The notes beneath the pieces were generated by a model. The model saw nothing but the letters and a program-made list of their open reading frames with translations. It searched no databases and had not been told where the DNA came from. A program made the position numbers and the translations under genes. A stretch of DNA of 19,837 nucleotides from Muribaculaceae bacterium (GTDB lineage Bacteria; Bacteroidota; Bacteroidia; Bacteroidales; Muribaculaceae): contig JAEDFO010000045.1 of NCBI GenBank assembly GCA_016292745.1, positions 1 to 19,837 on the forward strand, in the 5' to 3' direction. This document shows, piece by piece, positions 7,383 to 14,982 of this stretch (position 1 is the stretch's first letter; every line of letters begins with the position of its first letter).

Positions 7383-8984
7383 ATGAACAGTTTTATCCGC
7401 GGCAGCGTTTCTTCTCTATTGCTGTCAGTTCCTTTCCTCAGTATATATTCACAACAGCGTCCAAACATAATCCTGATTATGGCCGACGATATGGGTTACT
7501 CCGACATTGGTTGCTACGGCGGCGAAATTGCAACCCCTAACATCGACGCACTCGCCTCGTCGGGAATCAGAATGACCCAGTTCTACAACACTTCGCGCTC
7601 GTGCCCGACCCGCGCAAGCCTCATGACAGGACTGTATCAGCATCAAGCAGGAATTGGATGGATGTCGGAAGACCCCACCAATGAGGCTCGCGACCCCAAG
7701 GACTGGGACATCCCCGAATACCGCGGTGCGCTCAACCGAAACTGCGTAACCATTGCCGAAGTGCTTCAGCAAGCGGGATATCATACTTACATGGCTGGAA
7801 AATGGCATCTCGGAATGCACGGCTCTGAAAAATGGCCGCTTCAGCGCGGATTCGAGCATTTCTACGGAATACTTGCCGGCGCGTGCAGCTATCTCCGTCC
7901 CGACGGCGGACGCGGGCTTACTCTCGACAACACCAAGCTGCCGGCTCCAGAGTCTCCTTACTACACCACCGACGCTTTCACCGACTATGCAATCCGGTTT
8001 ATCGACCAACAGACAGACGACGCCCCGTTTTTCCTATATCTTGCATACAACGCTCCGCACTGGCCGCTCCAAGCCAAGGATACCGACATAGAAAAGTTCT
8101 ACAAAATGTATCGCGACAGCGGTTGGGACGTTATCCGAAACAATCGCAAGAAACGGATGGTGGAACTCGGTATCGTTGCCGACCAGTCGGGTTTTGCCGA
8201 ATGGGAAAACCGTCCGTGGATTAGGCTCTCGGAAGAGGAACGCGACATGACTGCCTACCGTATGGCTGTGTATGCCGCTCAGGTTCACGCTATGGACTAT
8301 AACATCGGCCGCCTTGTTGATTATCTCAAGAAAACCGGGAAATACGACAACTCGCTCATAGTGTTCCTTTCCGACAATGGTGCCTGCGCCGAACCTCACA
8401 ACGAACTGGGAGGAGGCCGGCAAGAGGACATCAACAACCCCGCTGTTAGCGGTCATCCCTCTTACGGAAAGGCGTGGGCACAGGTGTCGAACACACCGTT
8501 TCGTAAATATAAGCAGCGTGCCTATGAAGGTGGCATATCAACCCCGCTAATCGTAACTTGGCACGATGGCCTTGACCGGTATGCCGGCACGTGGTGCCAC
8601 ACCCCGGCTTATCTTCCCGATATCATGCCTACTTTCATCAATTTGGCGCATGCAAGCTATCCTAAGATGTTCAACGGCAACACCATAACACCTCTCGTAG
8701 GCACCGACATGCTCCCGGCTCTCACTGGTCGCAAAAGTTCGCTCCACGATTACATGTACTGGGAGCACCAGGGTAATCGCGCCGTGAGATGGAAAAACTG
8801 GAAGGCCGTGTGGGACCAGGATGCCCGCAAATGGGAACTCTATGATATTGCCACCGACCGTGTTGAACGCAACGATATGGCCGAGCGCCAACCAAAGGTG
8901 ATGCGACGCCTCGTTGACAAGTGGAACCAGTGGTCGCTGTCGACTAATGTCCTTGTGCCGTTCCCCTCCGATTATCGTCACTAA
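7383..8984 (+). CDS. Secreted sulfatase, S1 family (arylsulfatase-like, Ser-type)
   Basis: The 533-residue enzyme has an N-terminal signal peptide (about 1-24). Sulfatase hallmarks follow: metal-binding ADDMGYSD (34-41), the formylglycine motif S-C-P-T-R (73-77) followed by ASLMTG, AGKWHLG (138-144), NAPHWP (223-228) and SDNG (330-333), with FRKYKQ (373-378) later. The residue to be converted is Ser73, not Cys. Ser-type sulfatases need an anaerobic radical-SAM maturase (anSME), which is not encoded in this window. Overall layout suggests subfamily S1_4-like arylsulfatases, but the subfamily call is by eye. It would act outside the cytoplasm on sulfated glycans or other sulfate esters. The open frame extends back to 7320, but the signal peptide and family start fit the ATG at 7383. 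There are no neighbouring SusC/SusD genes. Confidence 0.93.
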   Translation: MNSFIRGSVSSLLLSVPFLSIYSQQRPNIILIMADDMGYSDIGCYGGEIATPNIDALASSGIRMTQFYNTSRSCPTRASLMTGLYQHQAGIGWMSEDPTNEARDPKDWDIPEYRGALNRNCVTIAEVLQQAGYHTYMAGKWHLGMHGSEKWPLQRGFEHFYGILAGACSYLRPDGGRGLTLDNTKLPAPESPYYTTDAFTDYAIRFIDQQTDDAPFFLYLAYNAPHWPLQAKDTDIEKFYKMYRDSGWDVIRNNRKKRMVELGIVADQSGFAEWENRPWIRLSEEERDMTAYRMAVYAAQVHAMDYNIGRLVDYLKKTGKYDNSLIVFLSDNGACAEPHNELGGGRQEDINNPAVSGHPSYGKAWAQVSNTPFRKYKQRAYEGGISTPLIVTWHDGLDRYAGTWCHTPAYLPDIMPTFINLAHASYPKMFNGNTITPLVGTDMLPALTGRKSSLHDYMYWEHQGNRAVRWKNWKAVWDQDARKWELYDIATDRVERNDMAERQPKVMRRLVDKWNQWSLSTNVLVPFPSDYRH

Positions 8985-8991
8985 ATATTTT

Positions 8992-9366
8992 ATGTGTAAC
9001 GAAAAATTTGTGATTATTGCCGACGTCGACAACCATATGCGAATTGTGAGTGCCGATGCTTCCAATTGGGAAAGCCTTCCGGAACTAATCGATGCCAACC
9101 GCTGCGACACCATGCGTTGCCAAAAGTTCCGTTCAGTGGCTGCACATCTGCAGCTGCCAGGCGCTCTTCTCGGCTGTCTCGACCGCGATGCGTTCCGCAA
9201 ACCCGACCTCGAGCCCAACTGGCGTGCATCGCAGTGGTACGATGGCTGTGCCGACCTTTATGGCGATATGATTATCTGTATGGAGGACGACAACTTCAGT
9301 CCGCTCAGCTTCTCCTCGAGAGAGCAGGCACAGAGCGTCATGGAAGCACTGCTGCAGCGGCCGTGA
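8992..9366 (+). CDS. Small protein of unknown function (weakly DUF3846-like)
   Basis: The 124-residue protein begins 7 nt after the sulfatase stop and is probably on the same mRNA. The frame is open back to 8914, but those codons lie inside the sulfatase, and the ATG at 8992 is the natural start. It has no signal peptide or membrane segment and is rich in acidic residues and Cys. The C-terminal half has the pattern PGALLGCLDRDAFRKPDLEPN, then YGDMIICMEDDNF, then a helix with SSREQAQSVMEALL. This order (a strand, a P-x-N type turn, Gly-Asp-hydrophobic strand, helix) recalls DUF3846 proteins, which also lack a known function. I treat this as a hint only. No function is proposed. Confidence 0.72.
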   Translation: MCNEKFVIIADVDNHMRIVSADASNWESLPELIDANRCDTMRCQKFRSVAAHLQLPGALLGCLDRDAFRKPDLEPNWRASQWYDGCADLYGDMIICMEDDNFSPLSFSSREQAQSVMEALLQRP

Positions 9367-9396
9367 CAAAAAATGATAAAAAATATTGGCGAAACT

Positions 9397-9428
9397 ATTG
9401 ACTTTTAGCCAATAAACTCTTACCTTTG
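9397..9428 (+). promoter_or_regulatory. Promoter of the rplM-rpsI cluster
   Basis: ATTG (9397-9400), a 20-nt spacer and TACCTTTG (9421-9428) fit the Bacteroidetes -33/-7 pattern. It lies in the AT-rich gap after the small unknown gene and predicts a leader of about 100 nt before rplM. Confidence 0.75.
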
Positions 9429-9459
9429 CAGTCCGATTATGTCCGAAAAACTATTTATT

Positions 9460-9503
9460 CACGGCTAACTCAAACCTTTGGCCGGGTTAATTGTGTGGTC
9501 GTG
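9460..9503 (+). promoter_or_regulatory. Candidate structured leader of rplM
   Basis: Within the roughly 100-nt leader, bases 9460-9467 pair with 9496-9503 (8 bp, two G-T pairs) around an inner stem AACC/GGTT (9473-9476 with 9485-9488). The element lies between the promoter and the start codon at 9538. Autogenous control by L13 is known in other bacteria, so this could be an L13 binding site, but the fold is hand-drawn and short. Confidence 0.4.
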
Positions 9504-9537
9504 AGGGATTTAATTAACATTTAATTGAAATTTAAAA

Positions 9538-10017
9538 GTGGATACTTTAAGTTACAAAACAATTTCTGCAACAGCTGCAACAGCCGACAAGAAGTGGGTT
9601 GTAGTTGACGCTACCGACCAGGTTCTTGGTCGTCTTTCTGCGAAAGTTGCTAAAATTCTCCGCGGAAAGTACAAACCATGTTATACTCCACACGTTGATT
9701 GTGGCGATAACGTTATCATCATCAATGCCGACAAAGTAGTCCTCACAGGCGACAAATGGGACGGCCGCGAATACCTTTCTTATACCGGTTACCCCGGTGG
9801 TCAGCGCGTTGCCACTCCTCGCATCCTCATGCTCAAGTCGGAGAACAAGCACATCAAGGCTGGTAAGCACCCATTGTTCATCAAGGTGGTTAAGGGTATG
9901 CTCCCAAAGAACCGTCTCGGTCGTCAGCTTATCAACAACTTATATGTTTACAACGGTCCGGAGCACCCACATGCTGCTCAGAACCCTACAGTAATCGATA
10001 TCAACAAACTTAAATAA
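9538..10017 (+). CDS. rplM: Ribosomal protein uL13 (L13)
   Basis: This 159-residue large-subunit protein is recognised by VVVDATDQVLGRLSAKVAKI (21-40), HVDCGDNVIIINADKV (52-67), YTGYPGGQR (82-90) and VKGMLPKNRLGR (118-129), ending in DINKLK. The start codon is GTG at 9538; the Bacteroidales protein normally begins MDTLSYKT, which this start gives exactly. It is the first gene of a cluster, with rpsI starting 10 nt after its stop. A promoter and a candidate structured leader lie upstream. Codon choice leans to a narrow set, as expected for a highly expressed gene. Confidence 0.98.
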   Translation: MDTLSYKTISATAATADKKWVVVDATDQVLGRLSAKVAKILRGKYKPCYTPHVDCGDNVIIINADKVVLTGDKWDGREYLSYTGYPGGQRVATPRILMLKSENKHIKAGKHPLFIKVVKGMLPKNRLGRQLINNLYVYNGPEHPHAAQNPTVIDINKLK

Positions 10018-10027
10018 TTAGAGAAGT

Positions 10028-10414
10028 ATGGAAAAAGTTAATGCAGTAGGTCGCCGTAAAGCCGCAATTGCTCGCGTCTATGTTACTGAAGGTACTGGCG
10101 TAATCACTATCAACAAGCGCACTCTCGATGTGTACTTCCCTTCTTCTATTCTCCAGTTTGTTGTTAAGCAACCACTCGCTAAGCTCGATGTAGTTGAAAA
10201 ATACGACATCTTGGTTAACCTCACTGGTGGCGGCTACAAAGGTCAGGCCGAAGCTCTTCGCCTCGCCATCGCCCGTGCTCTCGTGAAAATCAATCCTGAG
10301 GACAAGGCTGCTCTCCGCGCTGAAGGCTTCATGACTCGCGACCCACGTGCCGTTGAACGTAAGAAACCAGGTCGTCCTAAGGCTCGTAAGAGATTCCAGT
10401 TCAGCAAACGTTAA
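10028..10414 (+). CDS. rpsI: Ribosomal protein uS9 (S9)
   Basis: The 128-residue small-subunit protein has the family start VNAVGRRKAAIARVYVTEGTG, a central LTGGGYKGQAEALRLAIARAL and the basic tail KKPGRPKARKRFQFSKR. The final SKR-type residues reach the P site of the ribosome in the family. It follows rplM by 10 nt, the common rplM-rpsI pair, and is almost certainly on the same mRNA. Confidence 0.98.
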   Translation: MEKVNAVGRRKAAIARVYVTEGTGVITINKRTLDVYFPSSILQFVVKQPLAKLDVVEKYDILVNLTGGGYKGQAEALRLAIARALVKINPEDKAALRAEGFMTRDPRAVERKKPGRPKARKRFQFSKR

Positions 10415-10446
10415 TCTCTGCGTATCCTTTCAGTGTTTAGTATCCA

Positions 10447-10497
10447 AACTGCGCCGACTCTTACTCCGCACCTTTGCGGTTAGGCTACCCCGCAGTT
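10447..10497 (+). promoter_or_regulatory. Candidate structured leader of rpsB
   Basis: In the 118-bp gap between rpsI and rpsB, AACTGCG (10447-10453) pairs perfectly with CGCAGTT (10491-10497). An inner hairpin CCGC/GCGG (10466-10469 with 10476-10479, 6-nt loop) sits inside. No T-run follows, so it is not a terminator. S2-controlled leaders are known in other bacteria, and this place would suit one. I found no convincing -33/-7 promoter inside the gap. Confidence 0.45.
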
Positions 10498-10532
10498 GAT
10501 TTAGTTGAAAGTAAACAAAAACAATTTTTATA

Positions 10533-11366
10533 ATGGCTACTCCAAATTTTGAACAGTTATTAGAAGCAGGATGCCACTTTGGCCACCTCAAACGTAAATG
10601 GAATCCTGCTATGGCTCCATACATCTTCATGGAGCGCAATGGTATCCACATTATCGACCTCTATAAGACAGCTGCCAAGCTCGACGAAGCTGCTGCTGCT
10701 CTGAAGAACATCGCCAAATCTGGTAAAAAGGTGCTCTTCGTTGCCACTAAAAAGCAAGCAAAGCAGGTTGTTGCCGACAAGGCTCAGTCTGTTGGTATGC
10801 CTTACGTTATCGAACGTTGGCCGGGCGGTATGCTCACCAACTTCCCAACTATCCGCAAGGCAGTGAAGAAGATGGGCCAAATCGACAAAATGTCGAAGGA
10901 TGGCACTTTCGATAACCTCTCTAAGCGCGAGAAACTCCAGATTTCGCGTCAGCGTGCTAAGCTCGAGAAGACTCTCGGCTCTATTGCCGACCTCAGCCGT
11001 CTTCCTTCTGCTCTGTTCGTTGTCGATGTAATGAAAGAGCACATCGCAGTTGCCGAAGCTAACCGCCTCGGTATCCCCGTGTTCGCTATTGTCGACACTA
11101 ACTCTGATCCAAGCAACGTGGATTTCGTTATCCCTGCTAACGACGATGCTTCTAAGTCGGTTGAACTCATCCTCGACACCGTTTGCGCTGCCATGACCGA
11201 AGGTCTCGAAGAACGCAAGGTTGAAAAGGTTGACGTAGCCGCTGCCGAAGGCGAAGAGGCTGCTCCTGTTAAGAAAGAGCGCACTCGCGTTGGCCGCAAG
11301 GCTAAAGCCGCTCAGCCTGCCGAGGCTGAGGATGCACCCGAAGCTCCTGAAGCTGCTGAAGAGTAA
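10533..11366 (+). CDS. rpsB: Ribosomal protein uS2 (S2)
   Basis: The 277-residue small-subunit protein shows GCHFGHLKRKWNPAMAPYIF (13-32), IHIIDLYKT (38-46), ERWPGGMLTNF (94-104) and the late motif GIPVFAIVDTNSDPSNVDFV (180-199). The core ends near residue 230. The last 40 or so residues are rich in Ala, Glu and Lys and look like a disordered tail, which is usual in this phylum. It precedes tsf, the widespread rpsB-tsf order, but a hairpin with a T-run lies between them. Confidence 0.98.
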   Translation: MATPNFEQLLEAGCHFGHLKRKWNPAMAPYIFMERNGIHIIDLYKTAAKLDEAAAALKNIAKSGKKVLFVATKKQAKQVVADKAQSVGMPYVIERWPGGMLTNFPTIRKAVKKMGQIDKMSKDGTFDNLSKREKLQISRQRAKLEKTLGSIADLSRLPSALFVVDVMKEHIAVAEANRLGIPVFAIVDTNSDPSNVDFVIPANDDASKSVELILDTVCAAMTEGLEERKVEKVDVAAAEGEEAAPVKKERTRVGRKAKAAQPAEAEDAPEAPEAAEE

Positions 11367-11382
11367 TTCGCATATTTTTTAC

Positions 11383-11441
11383 AGTGGGGATCTTCATCAT
11401 TCTTGTAATGTAGAAGCATTCCCACTTTTTTCGTTTTTTTT
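11383..11441 (+). terminator. Terminator or attenuator between rpsB and tsf
   Basis: AGTGGGGA (11383-11390) pairs with TTCCCACT (11419-11426). A further inner CTTC/GAAG pairing (11392-11395 with 11412-11415) extends the stem. T-rich sequence follows directly (11426-11431 and 11434-11441). It lies 40 bp before tsf, so it may reduce tsf relative to rpsB or mark a separate tsf transcript. No clear -7 box is visible after it. Confidence 0.7.
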
Positions 11442-11470
11442 GTTAACAATTATAATCTCGTATAAATATT

Positions 11471-12463
11471 ATGGCAGTTAGTATGGCTGATATTGCCAAA
11501 CTCCGCAAACTCACCGGAGCTGGCATGATGGATTGCAAAAAGGCTTTGACTGAAACTAACAACGACATCGAGGCTGCAATCGAAATTATCCGTAAAAAAG
11601 GTCAGGCTGTGGCCGCTAAGCGTGAAGACCGCGAAGCTTCTGAAGGTTGCTGTCTTGCTAAGAGCACCGGCGATTTCGCTGCTTGCCTCGCCTTGAAGTG
11701 TGAAACCGACTTCGTTGCTAAGAACGAAGGTTTCGTTGCTCTCACCAAGAAACTCCTCGACGCTGCTGTTGAGGCTAAGGCTAAATCAATCGACGAAGTT
11801 AACAATCTCGTTGTTGATGGTCAGGCTGTAAAGGACCTTATCGTTGAGGAAATCGGTAAGACCGGTGAAAAGATGGAACTTGGCGCTTACGAATACGTTG
11901 AGGCTCCTGCAACCGTTGCTTACGTGCACTTCGGTAACAAGCTCGCTACCGTAGTTGCTTTCAATAAAGTGGTTGAGGGTAGCGATGTTCAGCACGAACT
12001 TGCTATGCAGGTGGCTGCTATGAACCCTGTTGCCGTTGATCCTGATTCTGTTCCTGAAGAAGTTAAGACTAAGGAACTTGAAATCGCTATCGAAAAGACT
12101 AAGGCCGAGCAGGTTCAGAAAGCTGTTGAGGCTGCTCTTAAGAAAGCCGGTTTCAACCTCTATATCGCTGAAAACGAGGAGCACATCAACGAAGGCATCA
12201 TGAAGGGTAACATCACTGAAGCCGACGCTGAGAAAATCCGCGAAATCAAGAAGACTGTTGCCGAAGAAAAGGCTGCTAATCTTCCTGAACAGATGATTCA
12301 GAACATCGCTAACGGTCGTCTCAACAAGTTCTACAAAGAGAGCTGTCTCGTTGAGCAGGCCTACATCATGAACGAAAAGCAATCGGTTAAGGAATTCATG
12401 AAGACTCAGGATGCTGAACTCAAGATTCTTGCATTCAAGCGCGTTAACCTTAACCAGGATTAA
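11471..12463 (+). CDS. tsf: Elongation factor Ts
   Basis: This 330-residue protein is the guanine-nucleotide exchange factor of EF-Tu. The UBA-like N-terminal domain covers about 5-45 (LRKLTGAGMMDCKKAL, 11-26). The core contact motif with EF-Tu, TDFVAKNEGF, is at 79-88. Two coiled or helical sections follow, and the C-terminal end carries INEGIMKGNITEADAEKIRE. Length matches Bacteroidales EF-Ts, which is longer than the 283-residue E. coli protein. An alternative internal ATG four codons in would remove MAVS, but the family keeps these residues. Confidence 0.98.
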   Translation: MAVSMADIAKLRKLTGAGMMDCKKALTETNNDIEAAIEIIRKKGQAVAAKREDREASEGCCLAKSTGDFAACLALKCETDFVAKNEGFVALTKKLLDAAVEAKAKSIDEVNNLVVDGQAVKDLIVEEIGKTGEKMELGAYEYVEAPATVAYVHFGNKLATVVAFNKVVEGSDVQHELAMQVAAMNPVAVDPDSVPEEVKTKELEIAIEKTKAEQVQKAVEAALKKAGFNLYIAENEEHINEGIMKGNITEADAEKIREIKKTVAEEKAANLPEQMIQNIANGRLNKFYKESCLVEQAYIMNEKQSVKEFMKTQDAELKILAFKRVNLNQD

Positions 12464-12485
12464 TTCTTATACTTCTTTTGTCTAT

Positions 12486-12526
12486 CGTAGGCTGTCAATA
12501 TTTTATGACGGCCTACGTTTTTCTTT
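12486..12526 (+). terminator. Rho-independent terminator after tsf
   Basis: A 12-bp stem with one G-T pair (12486-12497 with 12506-12517) has an 8-nt AT-rich loop and is followed by TTTTTCTTTC. It is a strong end to the translation cluster and lies only 16 bp before the next gene's start codon. Confidence 0.92.
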
Positions 12527-12542
12527 CAATTAATTAATTATC

Positions 12543-13343
12543 ATGAAAACTATCGTTTCGCGTGCAATGGCCATAATCGTTGCTTTGTGCGCTTTCATCG
12601 TTCCTTCTGCCAAGGAGAAAACCGATTCGCTCCACGTGCTATTTATAGGAAACAGCTACACGTTCTTCAACGACATGTATGTTACCGTCAGCCGAATTGC
12701 TGCCGAAAACCCTGCACACCGTCTTGCAATTGCATATAAGAACCTTACTCCAGGCGGATGCTCATTTGCTCGCCACTTGACGCTCAACGACGAAATCGAT
12801 GTTATCAAGAAGGGTGGATGGGACTATGTGGTGATGCAGGAGCAGAGCTCGGCGCCATCGTTGCCGTCGGAAATCGTTGCAAAGAACACCTATCGCAATG
12901 CCCATCTGCTCGACAGCATTGTCCATAAATACAATCCGAAGGCTCAAGTGATTTTCTACATGACCTGGGGGCATAAATTCGGAACCCAGAATCCCACTGA
13001 GGGCTATCCGCTTCCTGATACCTACGAGGGAATGCAGATGCGGCTCATTAACAGCTATCTTGAAATGGCTTACCAGAACAATGCATGGTGTGCCCCTGTT
13101 GGAATGGCGTGGCAGCAGATGCGCCGCGAGCGTCCGTATGTGCCTATCTACAATGCCGATGCTTCGCATCCGTCGGCAATCGGCTCCTATCTTGCTGCAA
13201 ATGTGATTTATGCCACCATTTTACAGAAGCCTTACACTTCTAACTACATTGCCGACATCGACCCGGAATTGGCTGAATACATCCAGCAACTTGCGCAAAA
13301 TACTGTGCTCAACAACCTCAGGTTGCTGAACATCGTAAAATAG
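12543..13343 (+). CDS. Secreted SGNH/GDSL-type hydrolase (DUF4886-like)
   Basis: The 266-residue protein begins with a signal-peptide-like stretch (about 1-23). SGNH blocks follow: FIGNSYTFFND (34-44) with nucleophile Ser38, a Gly in TPGGCSF (69-75), VVMQEQSS (96-103) in the place of block III, and DASHPS (206-211) with the Asp206/His209 pair. This order is that of DUF4886-like members, which are found in Bacteroidetes glycan contexts as possible esterases or deacetylases. The substrate is unknown. The gene starts right behind the tsf terminator without a visible promoter, so transcription may come from read-through or from a promoter I cannot recognise. It converges with the SemiSWEET gene with a 15-bp gap. 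Confidence 0.87.
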   Translation: MKTIVSRAMAIIVALCAFIVPSAKEKTDSLHVLFIGNSYTFFNDMYVTVSRIAAENPAHRLAIAYKNLTPGGCSFARHLTLNDEIDVIKKGGWDYVVMQEQSSAPSLPSEIVAKNTYRNAHLLDSIVHKYNPKAQVIFYMTWGHKFGTQNPTEGYPLPDTYEGMQMRLINSYLEMAYQNNAWCAPVGMAWQQMRRERPYVPIYNADASHPSAIGSYLAANVIYATILQKPYTSNYIADIDPELAEYIQQLAQNTVLNNLRLLNIVK

Positions 13344-13358
13344 TGCCATGCCTGTTGG

Positions 13359-13640
13359 CTACTTCTTCTTGATGTAATCGTTGTAAATCTTTATTCCGAA
13401 TATTATTGCGCTGCATGTCGCTGTAATCATGTTTGTGATTAGCAGCGGCATGTTGTGTATAAGGATGCCTTGGACGAGGAACAGGAATCCGCCGATGCCC
13501 ATCAGCAAAAAGGTGGCGAGTGCTATGTCGTCGGTCGAACGGGTACGGATGGTGCGAATGGCCTGTGGAAGATAGCCCAGCACCATCGCCACGCATGCGC
13601 CGTAGCCTACAATCTCCGAAATCAGTGAATATTCTGTCAT
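13359..13640 (-). CDS. SemiSWEET-like (MtN3/PQ-loop) small transporter
   Basis: The 93-residue protein has three membrane segments (about 7-23, 41-61 and 66-85), the size and layout of bacterial SemiSWEET half-transporters, which work as dimers moving sugars. The first segment ends in GYLPQAIRTIRTRSTDDIA (22-40), carrying the Pro-Gln (25-26) that defines PQ-loop proteins. The positive loop RTIRTRS is also typical. It lies alone on the minus strand, divergent from the alcohol dehydrogenase, with an 82-bp shared upstream region in which I found only imperfect -7 boxes. The sugar carried cannot be told. Confidence 0.88.
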   Translation of the reverse strand: MTEYSLISEIVGYGACVAMVLGYLPQAIRTIRTRSTDDIALATFLLMGIGGFLFLVQGILIHNMPLLITNMITATCSAIIFGIKIYNDYIKKK

Positions 13641-13722
13641 AATGATAGGTTTGTCGGTTGCTGGTATAAAGATATCGATTTTTTCTGTATTTTTACACCG
13701 GTTTTATTTAACTTCTTCAGTT

Positions 13723-14853
13723 ATGAACAGCTTTTCAGTACCCGACAATATAATTCTTGGCTCTGGTGTAATTGCCGATGCTGTTGCGCAGATGGCTAAG
13801 TTCGGTAGCAGTGCTTTCATTGTCACGGGTCCGCATGTGGCAAATAGTGATGCCGTAGCACAGCTGTGTGCTGCGCTACGTGCCAATGGAGTGGGGTGGA
13901 CACTGTTTGCCGGAATCACTGGCGAGCCCACTGTCGATATGATTTCGTCGGGCCTCGAAGCGTTCCGCGTTTCAGGCTCTCAGTTCATTATCGGCATTGG
14001 TGGCGGCAGCCCTCTCGATGCAGCAAAGGCCATCGCAGCCATGGCTGTGAACCAAGGCTCCATCGCAGACTTCTGCGGCAAGGAAATCGGTGGCTCATTG
14101 CCTCCGGTGGTCGCTATCCCCACTACTGCCGGCACCGGTTCCGAAGCCACTCGCTTCACTGTTATCACCGATTCTGCAACCGATGTGAAGATGCTGCTCC
14201 GTGGCGAAGCATTGGTGCCGAAAATGGCAGTGGTTGACTATTCGGCGTCGTTGTCGATGCCCGGACAGGTGGCAATCTCCACTGGTTTCGATGCGTTGAC
14301 CCACGCTATCGAGGCTTTCCTCTCCCGTCGTGCCAATCCGCTCACCGATGCATTGGCTGTGTCGGCGGTGCGCCGAATTATCGGTAATCTTCAACGTTCT
14401 GTGTCGTCGGTCGACACTGATGCCCGTCGCGAAATGGCTGTGGCAGCTCTTGAAGCCGGCATTTGCATCAACAATTCCAGCGTCACTGTGGTGCATGGCA
14501 TGAGCCGGCCCATCGGCGCACTTTTCCATGTCCCCCACGGCATTTCCAATGCTATGCTTCTGCTCCCTTGTCTGCGCGACCTGCTTCCGGCTTGTCGCGG
14601 GCGTATGGAGTTGCTTGCCGATGCAGCCATTGGCAGCCCGGATTCCGATGCGCTCGTTGATGCTGTTGCCCATCTTGCACATGTGTGCCGTATTCCATCG
14701 CTTCAGGCATACGGAATCCCCGCCCACCGATTCGAAGAGCTGCTGCCTAAGATGGCAGCCGATGCCATTGCCAGTGGTAGCCCGGCAAATGCCCCGAAGG
14801 AGTATTCCCAGGCTCAGCTCATCGACATCTATCGTGCGGCTTTCCAGGGTTAA
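13723..14853 (+). CDS. Iron-containing alcohol dehydrogenase
   Basis: This 376-residue enzyme belongs to the group III (Fe-dependent) alcohol dehydrogenases. The nucleotide-binding loop is GIGGGSPLDAAKA (91-103), and PTTAGTGSEAT (133-143) is a family signature. Likely metal ligands are Asp190 and His194 (GFDALTHAIEAF, 188-199), His258 (VVHGMSRPIG) and His272 (HVPHG). Length fits the family. It could reduce or oxidise short alcohols or aldehydes (butanol, lactaldehyde or propanediol types), but the substrate is not shown. The frame is open back to 13642, but the 27 extra residues lie outside the fold, so I start at 13723. A hairpin terminator follows. Confidence 0.94.
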   Translation: MNSFSVPDNIILGSGVIADAVAQMAKFGSSAFIVTGPHVANSDAVAQLCAALRANGVGWTLFAGITGEPTVDMISSGLEAFRVSGSQFIIGIGGGSPLDAAKAIAAMAVNQGSIADFCGKEIGGSLPPVVAIPTTAGTGSEATRFTVITDSATDVKMLLRGEALVPKMAVVDYSASLSMPGQVAISTGFDALTHAIEAFLSRRANPLTDALAVSAVRRIIGNLQRSVSSVDTDARREMAVAALEAGICINNSSVTVVHGMSRPIGALFHVPHGISNAMLLLPCLRDLLPACRGRMELLADAAIGSPDSDALVDAVAHLAHVCRIPSLQAYGIPAHRFEELLPKMAADAIASGSPANAPKEYSQAQLIDIYRAAFQG

Positions 14854-14873
14854 GTTTCAACAATAATACATAT

Positions 14874-14920
14874 TCGGCAGAGCGTCCGGCTTCAGTCGGT
14901 AGCTCTGCCGATTTCCGTTT
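14874..14920 (+). terminator. Terminator after the alcohol dehydrogenase
   Basis: A perfect 10-bp stem TCGGCAGAGC/GCTCTGCCGA (14874-14883 with 14902-14911) with an 18-nt loop is followed by the short T-rich stretch TTTCCGTTT. The T-run is weak, but the place is right for a terminator. Confidence 0.7.
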
Positions 14921-14982
14921 GTCGGTGTGTTTGGCTAACGTGTAACTTGTTTGCGGTATTTTGTATATATCTTTTTATTATT

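Noticed and set aside
8914..8991. Upstream extension of the small unknown gene into the sulfatase
   Set aside because: These codons overlap the sulfatase coding end in another frame; the ATG at 8992 gives a clean start 7 nt after the sulfatase stop.
10469..10476. -7 promoter box in the rpsI-rpsB gap (CACCTTTG)
   Set aside because: The first base does not fit TAnnTTTG, there is no TTTG or TTG at the right distance upstream, and the bases lie within the inner hairpin.
11786..12382. Minus-strand open frame (198 codons) opposite tsf
   Set aside because: It is a mirror of the highly biased tsf codons; no start context or family motif supports it.
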